A model generated the notes under the pieces. The model was given only the letters and a program-made list of their open reading frames with translations. It was not told where the DNA came from and did no database searches. A DNA stretch of 64,000 nt, from assembly GCA_947650285.1 (NCBI GenBank), contig CANTFL010000332.1:372001-436000 (forward strand). The letters run 5' to 3'. Within the stretch, counting starts at the first letter, position 1. Every line of letters begins with the position of its first letter. This stretch comes from Hyaloperonospora brassicae (lineage: Eukaryota > Oomycota > Peronosporomycetes > Peronosporales > Peronosporaceae). Positions 13,639 to 25,100 of this stretch are shown piece by piece. A program made the translations under genes and the position numbers.

Positions 13639-14910
13639 TTAGCAACCACCTGAAGAGGAGAGCAAATTGGCCATGCGGTCGTCTAGATGCTTGATGTTGG
13701 ACTGGAAAATCTGCACATTTTCAGCCAAGCTGGTCTCCATCTAACAACAAATAGAAGAAACGAAACGATCCATGTCAGCACTCCTACATGCACCTCTATC
13801 AAGCGTATCCAGTATGATACGGCGTCAGTAAAAAGCGTACATTAGCAAGTAAGGCAGCATCCGAGTCCAGCAGCTCGTCCAGCGAGGCTTGGGTTTTCTC
13901 CATCTTATCCACACGAGCTGCCACGGTCAGCATCTCATCATGTACGGACTTGAGCGCAACAAGCCGGTCTACGACACTTGGCACCGAGGCTGCAATCGTG
14001 TCGAGGCTGCTAAGCTGGTCGTACAATTTTCGAATTTGCTCGCTGTCAGTCTGCGAGTTCAGCGCACCCTGCACACTAGGCGACTGCTTGAGTTTGCTTA
14101 GCAGTGTGAACTCGTGCACGAGGGCGGTCGTGCGCGTCTTTACAGCATCGAGATTTTTCTCGCTCATGAAAGCAACACGTTGCTCGAGTTGTGCCACTGC
14201 TGACGTCAGGTCTACGTTTGACACGCCGCTGAGTGAGTCCAGGCCATGTGGCCGCATTTCCTGCTCCTGAGAACTCCCAATAGCTTTCTCCAACATCGAG
14301 ATCCGTGCTTCAAGCACAGCCACCCGAGTCTTTTCATCTTTCTCGGCTGCGTTCAGCTCAGCGTTACTGAAGATTTCGTACACAATGGCCGCATCGTCCG
14401 AAGTAGCAGGTTCAGCCGTCTGCGCCTGCTGCTGCTTTTTAAGTGTGTCAATTCTCTTGAAAAACTTGGCGGTCAGATCTTTCTGTAGACTCAACGCCGC
14501 CTCAGCACTGGCGCCAGCTGTGTTTGCGCGTAGAAAAGGCTGAAAAGCAGCATTCTTTCCCAATGCCGACAGATTGAGCTGCAGCGTCGTGAGTCCCTGC
14601 ATCACCTCGCTCAGCTCAGCCTCTTGGCCAGCGTCGAGAACCACCTCGTGCTTCTTGTGCTCCGCGTCGACCGCGAGCAGCGTGAGGTCCGCCTCCAGCT
14701 CCTTCAGCTCCAGCGACAGCCGCGTGAAACGGGCCAACGGCGACTCCAGCATCGTCTTGCAGCTGCTGCTCGTACCAGTGGAAAGCTCATACTCGGTCTG
14801 CTTTGACACAGTGGGCTCTAGCAGTTGCACGAGACATCCAACACCAACACCAACAACAACACAACAACCACAACAACGACAAGAAGAAGAAGAAGAAGAA
14901 GAAGAAGAAG

Positions 14911-14941
<31 letters not shown>

Positions 14942-14943
14942 GC

Positions 14944-15039
<96 letters not shown>

Positions 15040-15508
15040 AACAACAACGACAAGAAGAAGAAGAAGAAGAAGAACAACAACAACAACAACAACAATAACA
15101 ATAACAACAATAACGACAAGAAGAACACAGTCAGTTTGCACCCCTCGCGGCTGATCGCCCCAGGCGGTCGCTACGCACTGTAAACTTTGCCCATAAAGAC
15201 CTCGAACGCCTGCACCGCCGGCACCTCCTGCTCGTCCAGCTCCATGGACCTCTGTGTGATTTCATTGTCGTGAGCCCTATTGTGAGCATTGCGTGAGAAT
15301 AGAGACCCCTATTCGAGCATTACGGCACCTTGTCGTAGAAGTGGCCGTCCGCCTCCGCACTGGCGCTCGCTCCGGCTCGGGATTGGCGGGCAGAAGCGTT
15401 TGCGGGTGCGTAGGGCCGACACACGTCTTCGGAGTTGGGCGTCTCGAAGACGTCGGTGCTCATGATCTTCCTGCGCTTGAGCCCTTCTGTTCCGATTGAA
15501 TAGTCCAT
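13639..15508 (-). CDS. DCTN2: dynactin subunit 2 (dynamitin, p50)
   Basis: Four exons on the minus strand: 15508-15329, 15251-15179, 14817-13841 and 13740-13639, about 443 residues (animal dynamitin is about 400). Introns are 77, 361 and 100 nt, with phases 0, 1 and 0; each join restores dynamitin-like sequence. Exon 1 has STDVFETPNSED, matching the PDVYET start of dynamitins; exon 2 has AFEVFMGKVY (compare A-Y-D-x-F-x-x-K-R-V); exon 3 starts TEYEL and carries long coiled coils; exon 4 ends IKHLDDRMANLL, the usual tail. Dynamitin forms the shoulder of dynactin, the dynein cofactor. The start may be 15508 or the in-frame ATG at 15463 (MSTDVFET). Intron 2 is filled by triplet repeats, which makes it several times longer than the other introns here. 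Confidence 0.85.
14838..15126. repeat. triplet microsatellite (CAA)n with (GAA)n blocks
   Basis: Plus-strand CAA repeats interrupted by two GAA blocks (about 14881-14911 and 15054-15074). It lies wholly inside intron 2 of the dynamitin gene, so the transcript carries UUG and UUC repeats just upstream of the TAG acceptor at 14820-14818. All frames over it stay open, giving spurious poly-Q, poly-N, poly-T and poly-L frames. Confidence 0.95.
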
Positions 15509-15702
15509 ATCCAGTCGACGGGTTGGTCGGACAGTGTCAAGTGGGCGTTATATTTCGTCGTACAGTGTCCACGCGATCCTCTTGTTTGTTGTATCACAAA
15601 TGGGAAAGGTACCTTCTTTTGTGCTGCTAACGAATGTACATTTACGCTGCGTAGAGGTCGCGAGCTTCAACGGACGTTACCAAATGATACCCGTTTACGA
15701 CT

Positions 15703-15724
15703 TCGATGGAGAGCTCTCCATCGA
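15703..15724. repeat. 22-bp perfect palindrome
   Basis: The half-site TCGATGGAGAG is followed directly by its reverse complement CTCTCCATCGA with no spacer. It lies about 195 bp upstream of the dynamitin start on the opposite side. It could be a dimeric protein-binding site; function unknown. Confidence 0.6.
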
Positions 15725-18051
15725 GCCGTTGATACGGGAAATAGGATAAGGGGGCACAACATGAAGGTTCGTATCACTTGTTTGCTTTGTTGATCGATAA
15801 GAATGCTTAACGCATAGCATTGAAAGCGACTGAGTTTCGAAGAAGTGATTCTGATTTACAGATACAGAGATACGGGTCAAGGAACGCCCCTACCGATAAC
15901 AAATCCTGTCGCAGAACGGCTCCCTCTTTGATTAGACATTCCGCGTCAGACGACAGTCACCGTCCGTAACGTTGTCACTCATATACGAGGTAGCGTACAC
16001 ATAGCCAATGCTACTTTGGAAAAAGCTCCTTTCCGAAATGGTTGATTGTATCCAATACGTTCTAGTGATTAATAGAAGTTGCACAATGACACCGGAACGA
16101 CAATTGAACGTCCCAACGCTTCATATTCGAATTTTCTCCCTCGTACAACCACGGCAATTTCTCGTGCTTGCAGCCAACCTTCGAAAATGCTCAGCTTATG
16201 CATAGTTTGTCCATAGATGCTCCACTGCATGACCTTGCAGCCACACGAATTAAACGAGAGCGGCTCGGGCTGCTTCAAGATACAATTAGTGGCATCATGG
16301 TGGTGATTTCGGCGTACTAGAAATAGTGTGGGTGTGTCTACATATTTACAGTGACCATAAAACAGGGTCGTTGTGCTAGGATATGACTAGTAAACCCGCC
16401 TCATCCACCCCGTTTATTTGTGCTATGACCACACGCCTTCGTAGTCATCTCACGCGATGGAGACTGTGTGTATTGCACATTCTGATGGACGTAAGTGGTG
16501 GTCAAACGAAACACCAATATGTTGGCATTGTATTAGGAGAAATATGGCTGTAGTGGGAGCTGTGTATGGATCATAGGGAACGATGTGTGGGATGACCTCC
16601 AAATGAATGAACGAGAAAATACACAGAATATGCTGAAGTAGAGAGAAATCGGGCTTTGTAGAAAAGAGCTTCTGTATCATGGTAATTGGGTATGTGCATG
16701 AAGAGATTGGACTGTTCACGCTGGAATTTACACCGCTAATTTATGTCAAATGCTTTTTTGCTTTAGAAATGCTGATAGGCTGCCTATAATTGTAGTAATG
16801 TCCATCAATATTATGATTGATATATTTCTCGCCACCTAATCTACATCAGAATTAGCTTTTTTATGCAGTTTGTCAATAATATGATAACCATGGATACAAT
16901 ACTAAACCGTATTTTTCTGAAATCAATATATTGATCGTTTCTGTTTTCTCTCTACTTCTATTCGACAAGTATAAGGTATTATCTCATCAAAAAAATATAG
17001 TGCTCGAGCTCCTGTGCTTCCTTAAGTAAAAAACGAAAAGGCATCCTCGCAATTTGGCACCAAACTGACACATGTGCAATCTAATTCAGCTGCTTGTGGG
17101 TAAGGACTCTAGAGACTTAGCCGCGTTCGATTCTGAGGGCTATCGATTGATTAAGGTGACACATAACCTGGTCTTACGGTTCACAAGTTTTTTTTTAACA
17201 AAACTACGACCTCTACGCATTACATCCTTCGTCTAACACGTAGGATTTTGAGGTCGGAAAGATGCATCAAAAGTTTCTTGGACAAGATGGAAGCATCCGA
17301 CTCGTAATAAAATCGCAAGGAAACGGTTCGTGTACGCAGACGTCTACGAGGCTAGGCGGTAGCGCAGTGATCAGAATCAAATACCGTTTGCGTTTTTATC
17401 ACGTCCTCATTCACTGGTCATCTTTATCGCCAAGCTAGCGCTCATTGTTCCGACAGGTATCACGTGGAGACCATAGCATTCCTAGCTACATGGAAGTTCT
17501 AGCTCAACGTGAGCAGGTAGTTGCAAGCCGAAGGACAGAGGTATAAATGTGAAAGTGCATGGGATGAAGGACGAACTTCTTAGCAGACACTTTTCGTGTC
17601 TGTTTTTAAGTCGCACGGAGACACATTGCTGCACGAGGATTGATGGGCTGTTTTGTATCAAATACGAATCATACTCACGGAGATACACGATTTGTACAGT
17701 CCCACCTGCAGCAGTTGAACAAGCAGCGACTCCACCAGCTGTAGTCATAACGGAGACAACGCTGCTTATTATGAGCACAACAGAGGGTCGTAGGATCCTC
17801 AAGGTCGGATCGACGCCGTCTGAATAGGTGTCGTACATAGAGCTCTCGCGCCAGAGGTTTCTTTGCTTTGAGCTCGACAGCAAAATGCTCGTCGAGAGTT
17901 GCAGTAGCTAACGCCTTGACTTTGGCTGATCGAAACTGTCTGCACCTTCATCTTTCGCCGTATCTCCTTTTCTATGTGACATTGCACATATGAGAGCTAG
18001 GTGCGCAGCAAAAATAGATTCTCAAGAGGCATGTGCACCTTTCAAGGCACA

Positions 18052-18080
18052 GTGTGTGTGTGTGTGGGTGTGTGTGTGTT
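18052..18080. repeat. TG dinucleotide repeat
   Basis: An almost uninterrupted TG run with one GGG interruption. Confidence 0.9.
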
Positions 18081-18356
18081 GTGGTCGACCTTAGTACTTA
18101 TGGTGCACTCGTGTCGCAGTGAATATACTGTGGGCCAAGGCAGCGCTGATGGGGGTCTGACTACTCACCAAGCGCATTCAACGGAGAAAGCCGAATGAGG
18201 CGACACCTTCTCGCTTGTTCTTATCGGTAAAACGTACAAACAAACCGCAAGAAGTTGATACGAAAGCCCTCCTCGCTCGGAAGCAGAGGAGGTTTTCGAA
18301 ATTTCTTCTCCTCCTTATCAATGAAAAACACACGCGATCAGTCGCATTATTAGTCG

Positions 18357-18839
18357 TTGGAGCTGTTGTACAGAAAGCGAGCTGTCGTCTCTCTTTTCTC
18401 GCATCCTTCTCTTTACCGCAGCAGCAACGCCAACAATTTGCTCCATCGCACGACGACCACCGCAACAGTGTCGACATTACATCTCACGACGCACAACGCA
18501 TCCCCAGCTGCCAACTCCGGCCATCTGAATAGGTACGTAATTATCCAGAACTCGATTCGTTCTCTGGGCTGATTTCTTCTTATCAACAGGCGTGCCCCAA
18601 AGTTTGCTCCTCTACTATACAGCTTAGTCAGCGAATTCGTCATTCGAAGATCCCGCAATGGCAGACCTCTGGTCTTTATGACGCTCGAGTACAAGCTGTG
18701 CCTTTACCAAAGGACAGGGGGCAGTGGCAATCGAGACACTACTCCGCACTTGCAGAAGTTATCGACAGAACACACCCAATCTTCCGGTCTTCATGAAGTT
18801 GCGCTTCAATCTTCACAGTTGTTACTGAGACACCGATAA
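18357..18839 (+). pseudogene. FLYWCH-like fragment, spliced
   Basis: Two pieces, up to 18532 and 18590-18839, join over a 57-nt GTACGT...CAG intron in phase 2 into one frame. The second piece reads EFVIRRSRNGRPLVFMTLEY and then KLCLYQRTGGSG, which fits the first half of a FLYWCH zinc finger (F-x-x-S-x-R-G-x-P-L-L-x-x-x-G-Y-x-Y). The expected W-x-C and the C/H ligands do not follow in frame; further protein-like sequence continues in other frames after the stop at 18837-18839. No ATG is visible in the first piece. FLYWCH domains are common at the N-terminus of Mutator-like transposases, so this is probably a transposase relic; a missed small gene is the alternative. Confidence 0.35.
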
Positions 18840-19927
18840 GTGTCGCCTTGTGTTGCCGTGAACGTTGCAGAGAATGACGGGTGTTCGTAAGCACCGGCTC
18901 TCGGATGTGGAGACCGTTGCCAACTTTCCAGTTCATCCAGCTGAGAACGTCGTACCAGGAGTAGGTCCACGCAATCGAAACCAGTTTGCCTTGAACAGGT
19001 GCTAACGAACTACAATGCCGAAAAAGTGATGGTGGTCGTCACTGTTACTTGTGTCGAATGCATCGTTGCATCGTGAGTGTGATACACACAGCTGCTCAAA
19101 GAAAATGATCTCAAAGCAGATGGCGCTCGCCACACGCTCCAATCGACCAATCGTCTGAACTTTGGTGCAGCACGCGACGAACTTCGATCAACGCGGGAAT
19201 ATGGAGATAGATCGAGCACTCCTTCTCATGAATGCACCCATGAGCATAGTGGAGAGAGAGAGAGGTGCCTTTTGATCTGCAGTCTCGTTGGGTCTGCCCT
19301 TTTCTTATCGGGCCCACTTGACAACAACGTGATGGATCCATGACCGGAATGGCTCCGAGGTGACCTTTCTTTCTTTCTTTCTTCTTGTGGGTCCAACAGC
19401 ATGTTAGGGCGTGTGTGGCCCGTGGCAAAAGTTGCGGCGTGTACCGAGTCACGCTCTTCGCCAAGTGCAAAGAAACCGTACATTGTCCGTCGTGTCAAAG
19501 GGGACGGCGAGAAAGTACCTGCCGCTATGTTGAACTCCTCGCGGGTGTACCCTCACCGGCCGACAATATGGTCGTCGACACTTTTGTGTCGATCGTCGTC
19601 GATTGTGTGTGCTCTGCACGCGACGTAGCGACAGTCACTGCCGCGCTGAAAATCCATCAGACAGTAGTCCTCTTTCTGGCCACTAAGCCGAAAGTAGATA
19701 TCTGCGTAAATCCGATATCTATGATGTTCACCAGCGCATGTTCTTACTGTGGACAGCGACCTCTAGTATCGAAACAACCTGTCCAACTTTATCAAACCAA
19801 AGGCAGAAGCCGATTCGAGCTGACCAGTTCCTCGTCGCTGTCGCTCGTCCGTCGCACTGGCCGGCAGCTGCCCTACTTCTTCTCCTGCTGGCCCAAGTCC
19901 GACCTTGTCAGAGCCCCTCACTGCGTC
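18840..19927. other. upstream region of the C2-DUSP gene
   Basis: From 19385 the frame is open and continuous with the C2-DUSP gene for about 180 codons. It contains ATGs at 19568 and 19721, but its composition does not look like a conserved domain. A CTTT repeat lies at 19363-19384. No separate gene supported. Confidence 0.4.
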
Positions 19928-21256
19928 ATGATGTCCGCGAGAGCTCTGCCCAAAGCCTTAGGCGGTGCGCTGGAGCTCACGCCGCGGCACGACCAGCCGC
20001 TGCTGGCGTCCAGCTCCGCCGCGCTGGACGCCATCGCGACGCCCTGTGCCGTGTCGGTGCGCGTCGTGGCGGCGGTGGAGCTGCAGCCGATGCAGAAGGG
20101 GCTTACGAGCAATCCGATGGTCGAAGTCGCGCTCGTGCGGGACGACGGGTCGAGTCGGTTCCAGTGCAGCGCCCGATGGGGTGCGAGTCAACACGCAGAG
20201 CTGAAAGCGCTGTCGGCGAGTGCGTCGAGCTCCCGCGGTGCGTGGAGCGACAGGGGCGTTCGGGGCCACGTGAACCGGCCGGACGTGCGGACGACGACGT
20301 TCCGGTCGAAAGTCGTCAAGAGCTCGTTGAACCCGATCTGGAACTTTGACGTGGACTTTGGCGACGTCGACACGGACAGCGTCGTGGGCGTTTTGTTTAC
20401 GGTGCGCCACGTCGAGAGGTTTGGCCTCGTGCGACGCGACATTGGGCAGATGGTGTTGTCGCTGAGGGACATTATGGAGCTCAAGCAGGTGAGGTAGAGG
20501 ACGGACGACGCGACTGACGCGAAGCGGACGTGGACGTTGACGTTGCTGCTGACGATGTTGTGTCTTGTTGTTGTGCGTGCGTGCGTGCGTACGTGCGTGC
20601 TTTGGTCCATGCAGCAACCGCCGCATATGGAGACGTTTGGCTTGCAGCCGACGGACGAGATGGTGCGGCGAGAGAAGTGGGAAGGCGGGTCGAGTACTCG
20701 CACGTGTGGGAAGCTCACCGTCCGCTTGAACGGCTACGGCGTGCCGTCCAACTACACGTTCAAGACCGACGGGCGTGCGTCCAATATGGTGAATACAGTC
20801 GTGACCCATGAAGACGAGTTTGGAAGCACCGCCGCGTCGGTGTCGGTGCATGACGTGCAGACCGAAGTGCGCAACTTGCAGCGTCTCCACCAGACGAAGC
20901 CTAAACCAGGCGAGACTTGGTTCGTCGTGAGCGCCGACTGGATTCGCACTTGGCTGCTCTTTGTGTCAAAGTACAAGGGCGACGAGGCTTACAATCCCCG
21001 CAGCGTCGACAACATGCCGCTCATTTCCGACGACTTGACAAACGGCACATTTCAGATCAAGACTGGCCTGGTCATCAAGAAGGACTTTCGGGTGATCAAC
21101 AAAGAGAGCTGGGACTACTATCAAAATGTCTACGGTGGAGGGCCAGCCATCGAAGTACGAATTCCGGCGGACTGCTCCAAGCCGGCACAGTGGCTAGAAT
21201 ATTTTCAGCTGACTGAAGTTGGTCGCGTCAACTCGAATTACGTTGATAGGCTCTGA
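19928..21256 (+). CDS. C2 domain plus DUSP domain protein
   Basis: Exons 19928-20488 and 20615-21256 join in phase 0 over a 126-nt GTGAGG...CAG intron that contains a GTGC repeat; about 400 residues. The first half has a C2-like domain (NPMVEVAL near residue 61, TTFRSKVVKSSLNPIWNF near 120-138, then a G-x-x-x-L strand), the fold that binds membranes or phospholipid. The second half has a DUSP domain at about 285-365: PGETWFVVSADWIRTW and the closing NVYGGGPAIEVRIP match the W-x-x-V-s-x-x-W and Y-G-P-x-I motifs. DUSP domains usually sit beside ubiquitin-specific protease cores, but no protease Cys or His box is present. ATGATG at 19928/19931 is the likely start; an open upstream frame leaves a longer N-terminus possible. 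The function is inferred only: a membrane-targeted, ubiquitin-linked adaptor. Confidence 0.65.
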
Positions 21257-21559
21257 CGTGAACGTCGGAAGTACTGGTGTGTTTCTATCGGTACGTTGAT
21301 ATCGCTGTTCGCGCTCCGAAGTTGGCTCTCGCGTCTGTCTGTCGCTGTGCTTGCAGAGCAACAACGTACGCACGATTTATTTAAGTACATGCCGTCGGTG
21401 CAACAAATACACGCAATGATTGCTCGTTCAGCTTGAATCTTTATCGGTAGAAAAAATAAATGCGTGCAATTGCCCATATTTAACGGGCTATCGTGGCACA
21501 TGCGCTCTCCAGCCCGATACAGCGAAAGAATCTCCAGCTTCTCAGCCTTATAATTGACA

Positions 21560-22170
21560 ACATATATAAGAGAAAGTAACGGCAGCACGCAAAGCTCCGC
21601 AGCTCGCAACGGATGTCACTTTGAGGCTCTTTTTCGACTTCGCCATGTTCATCTGGTTCGAAGTCGCCTAAATGATAATTGTTTGGCACAAATTGATTGT
21701 GTGCGGACAAAGTCAAGTGCCCAACCGAAAAGAAGCTGCAATGTTATTTTCCCGAAGTAAAAGGCAACTGCTTCTTGCCGCTTCATCCAATCATTTATGT
21801 GTGTACCCCACCAGCGCTCCTGAGGCATGGGCGGCTGCCCCACTTCCAGTAAATATGACAGCATGCTCATGGTGCGCAGACGGCGTTGCACCGTAAAAAA
21901 GGTTGCGTTGTAGCATTCTCCCAGAGAGAATAAATAGCTTTAGACTCGTACTTCACCAACGTTACGAAGTTTTTGCGCGACTTAAAGTTGTTCAAAAGCA
22001 GTTTCTCGCCACATACTTAAACTTAGTCAACTCAGACGCATACTCCTCGCCGTTCGCGAGCTCAACGAACGTTTGGCCGTACTTGACTAGATCCAAAGTT
22101 TCCTGCTTTATGTATACGCTCTCTCTCGTTGCGCCGTCTTCACTTTGCACTTGTTGAAATCAAGTCACCG
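21560..22170 (-). pseudogene. frameshifted reading frame, unknown family
   Basis: Minus-strand protein-like stretches follow one another in different frames: ESVYIKQETLDLVKYGQTF (about 22120-22060), then NNFKSRKNFVTLVKYESK (about 21990-21930), RLRTMSMLSYLLEVGQPP and QERWWGTHINDWMKRQEAV (about 21885-21770), and NNYHLGDFEPDEHGEVEKE (about 21685-21630). At least three frame changes are needed to read it through, and no splice sites explain them. I do not recognise the family. It lies downstream of the C2-DUSP gene, on the opposite strand. Confidence 0.35.
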
Positions 22171-25100
22171 GCAGCTTCTTTCGCTCATTCCTAATTCCTC
22201 TCTTCCTTCGTCATGTACCCTCTTCTTCCTCCTGCTATTCGGAGTAGCGCAGAAAATTATATATACCAATATGGCCTCACCCTCTGGCTCTGGTACTCAG
22301 GTGGCGACATGGTGTGTCCTCGTCCTTGAAGTAGCAGTAGGAGTGGTCCTGTGCTGGCGTAGCTTACTTCGACGGCTAGTGCCGCACAACAAGATCATGA
22401 CAGTGCCGTATACTTTAATGATTACCGTCTTGGTCATCATTTGCAGACCTGCAAAGCCAATCTGACACGACAATGCAGTATACACACGAGTATAGAATGA
22501 GTGCGTCAGTGAAGGACAACAGGATTGACAACGGTAGATACAATGCTGCCAAAACTTTTTGAGCGGCGTATTAGAGACGCTATGACACATCCCGACCCCA
22601 CAGGTCCGCATGACCGAAGTGCTGCTTTCACCCATACGCGCGAGAAAATTGAATGATCTGAGCGATAGGACAAGCCTTTGCAATAGTGCCTTCATGCGAT
22701 CGCAGGTTGGTGGCGCCACGCCGCTGCGTAAGACAAATGCGGTTGATGAAAAAACATTGTAACGATTAATACTCGTTTGCCCCTAATCCTGACATCCTTT
22801 GTTTCGATCTCTCTCACTCGCAATTCTTTAATGCTTACGTATACGCGAATTCCGTGAGCACGCATCATTGAATTGTGATGAATATAAAGTACTTTAAATA
22901 GACTGACAAGATCGTGCCCCGATATACAATTGCATACATATCTTTTGATTTAACGATATGCAATACTGTCAGGTTACGCGTAAAGCTTTAACACACATCT
23001 TCCTTCTAACAAATGGCTGCAAATAAATTCGACGAAAAATTTAATCGATCGAGTAACATCTAAAATGAAGGAGATCGAAGCAGGAGCAAAAAACTTGATT
23101 ATGTGAATATTCGGTCGTACAGCATGTGCCAGTAATGCATTATAATAGTTAAGTAAATAGCTCATTAATCGATACAATGTCTTTTTGATAATGCCAGCAC
23201 TTGAAAGCCAAAGAACACCTGATTGACTCAAAATGACCACCAATCGCGCCTCCGTCTCATCACAAGATCATGCTGTAACATTCCTTTAATCAGGGTGCCT
23301 ATGAACCACATGTTCACATGGCTTTATAACAAGCGATCGTGAAAGCGTGAAATAGTTATAGGACTGTATATCCTCGTTAATTCAAAAAGTGTTTAGTAAG
23401 TCCAATGAGAGACTGTGTATCCCAACGAATTGCAGTGACTGTGTTCTTAACATTTTTACATCAACAAATCTTGTTATATCATCTGGACGCTCAAGCTACA
23501 CTTTGCACCTTTTGCCATTATAAACGAGCCCACTGTGTTGTACGTATGACAAAGATAGTATGTTAAGTCTATTTTCGCATAAGAATGAGGTATCTTTTCG
23601 CCTTTAGGGAAACTAAGACGTTCTAGCTGACCGAGGATCGAATGACGCGGATCGTAGTAGTAGCGCATATTCCACTTGTTGTACTGAAAGTCGATGCGCG
23701 CAACTTATAGAAACATGAAAGGAAAGACATATAAGCGCGCTTTGTCGCGACGTCTGGCGGTTCTGCGACCTCCTCCAGCGTCGATCTGGCATCTAGGCAA
23801 GACAAAGGCGAGCAAAATGGAGGTACTACTTGCCTACATTTTTGCTATTGGTTACGGAAAAACTATTCTTCGAGTTGATTTTTGCGTCTCGCTTGTTATC
23901 CGCAGACGTCGTTCATAAGTATATTGACTATAGTGATTTATATTCACTTCCGCTCCAGTAAGCCGAAGACTTGTAACAATCAGTCAAGATGTGCGTACAA
24001 GAACGTTTACAAAAAGAAACTTGCTTCAGTTGTGAGCTTGATGACCCTTCGTCGATAACATCTTGTTTCTCAAGAATTAGCATAATCATTAAATGATGTG
24101 AATAAACATGAATTTCGAAGTCGTTGAACACGTTAGACAATCCCCCGTCCGCCGAATAGGGATTAGTTACTGTCGGAATCCAACTGGACATTAAAATGAT
24201 CCAGCATCTACACCTTCAAATTCAGTATCCAGCTGCATAAAAATCGATTATTGAGCATCAGCAGCAAGGAAACAATACTGCCCTAACTGCATCAATATTG
24301 GCTTTATAGACTAACTGGAAACCCGATTCTGTACTCTCAAACATTTTAAAAACGCATCAGTGCATTGAAAATCGGAGATGAGCTGATGGCGAAACAGGCA
24401 TGTCTACACGAGAACTTTAGCAGATCAATGTAATTGATACAATCGAATCGCCCATATTATGCAATTCGTGATTAATGTTGTCGATTGACCATTGCATTAT
24501 GTAAGGCGAGTTGTCAGAACACATTAAATGCTGACAAATGTTTTTTCAAGCTGAGGATGCAGTTTCCACATGCATCAAGAATCAGCGATCAAAGTTGACG
24601 AGTCCAATTTGATGCAATTTCATAACAGAATGAGTCTTATGCAGGATACTGATCAGGTCAACATCCAAGGAAGGAAAGCAATCTTCCAAAATAATACGCA
24701 TGCTAATGAAATTTATGTGCGAAGTATTCCTACCGAGCGTTTGAGTTGATCGTAACAAGATTTGGTTCGACTTAGCCAACATGCTAAATACATATGATTA
24801 AACATTGTCTGCACACTTGTCTGGCAAATAACATCTATAATGAAAACCGAATGCATAAAGCTGTGAAGAAGGCTCAGCCCAAACTCATTGTTCAAATTAG
24901 CGTCAGGATGACTCCATCGTAGCCGTGTGTGATTGTATCCGTCAACAAGGTGAGCGTGTGAAAAATAAATACCATAAGTACGACGACGCTGAGTCGAAGC
25001 ACGATCGCGGGTATGGTACAGCAGAAGCTGCAGCGACGCTAGATGCAGTTTCTATTGAGCATAGCTACACTTAGTCTCACAATCCACAGAAGTTTAAATC

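Larger units (their letters stand above)
15509..18356. other. intergenic, no supported gene
   Basis: No recognisable gene. A short plus-strand stretch at 15534-15749 (VASFNGRYQMIPVYDFDG) looks protein-like and could be split by a GTACCT...TAG mini-intron, but has no identifiable family. A 22-bp perfect palindrome lies at 15703-15724 and a TG repeat at 18052-18080. Confidence 0.5.

Noticed and set aside
14574..15183. Open frames coding poly-Q, poly-N, poly-T and poly-L
   Set aside because: They arise from the CAA/GAA microsatellite, which stays open in most frames; it is intronic in the dynamitin gene on the minus strand.
19958..20890. 310-codon minus-strand frame opposite the C2-DUSP gene
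   Set aside because: It crosses the well-supported intron and both domain regions; His/Arg-rich composition typical of a shadow frame.
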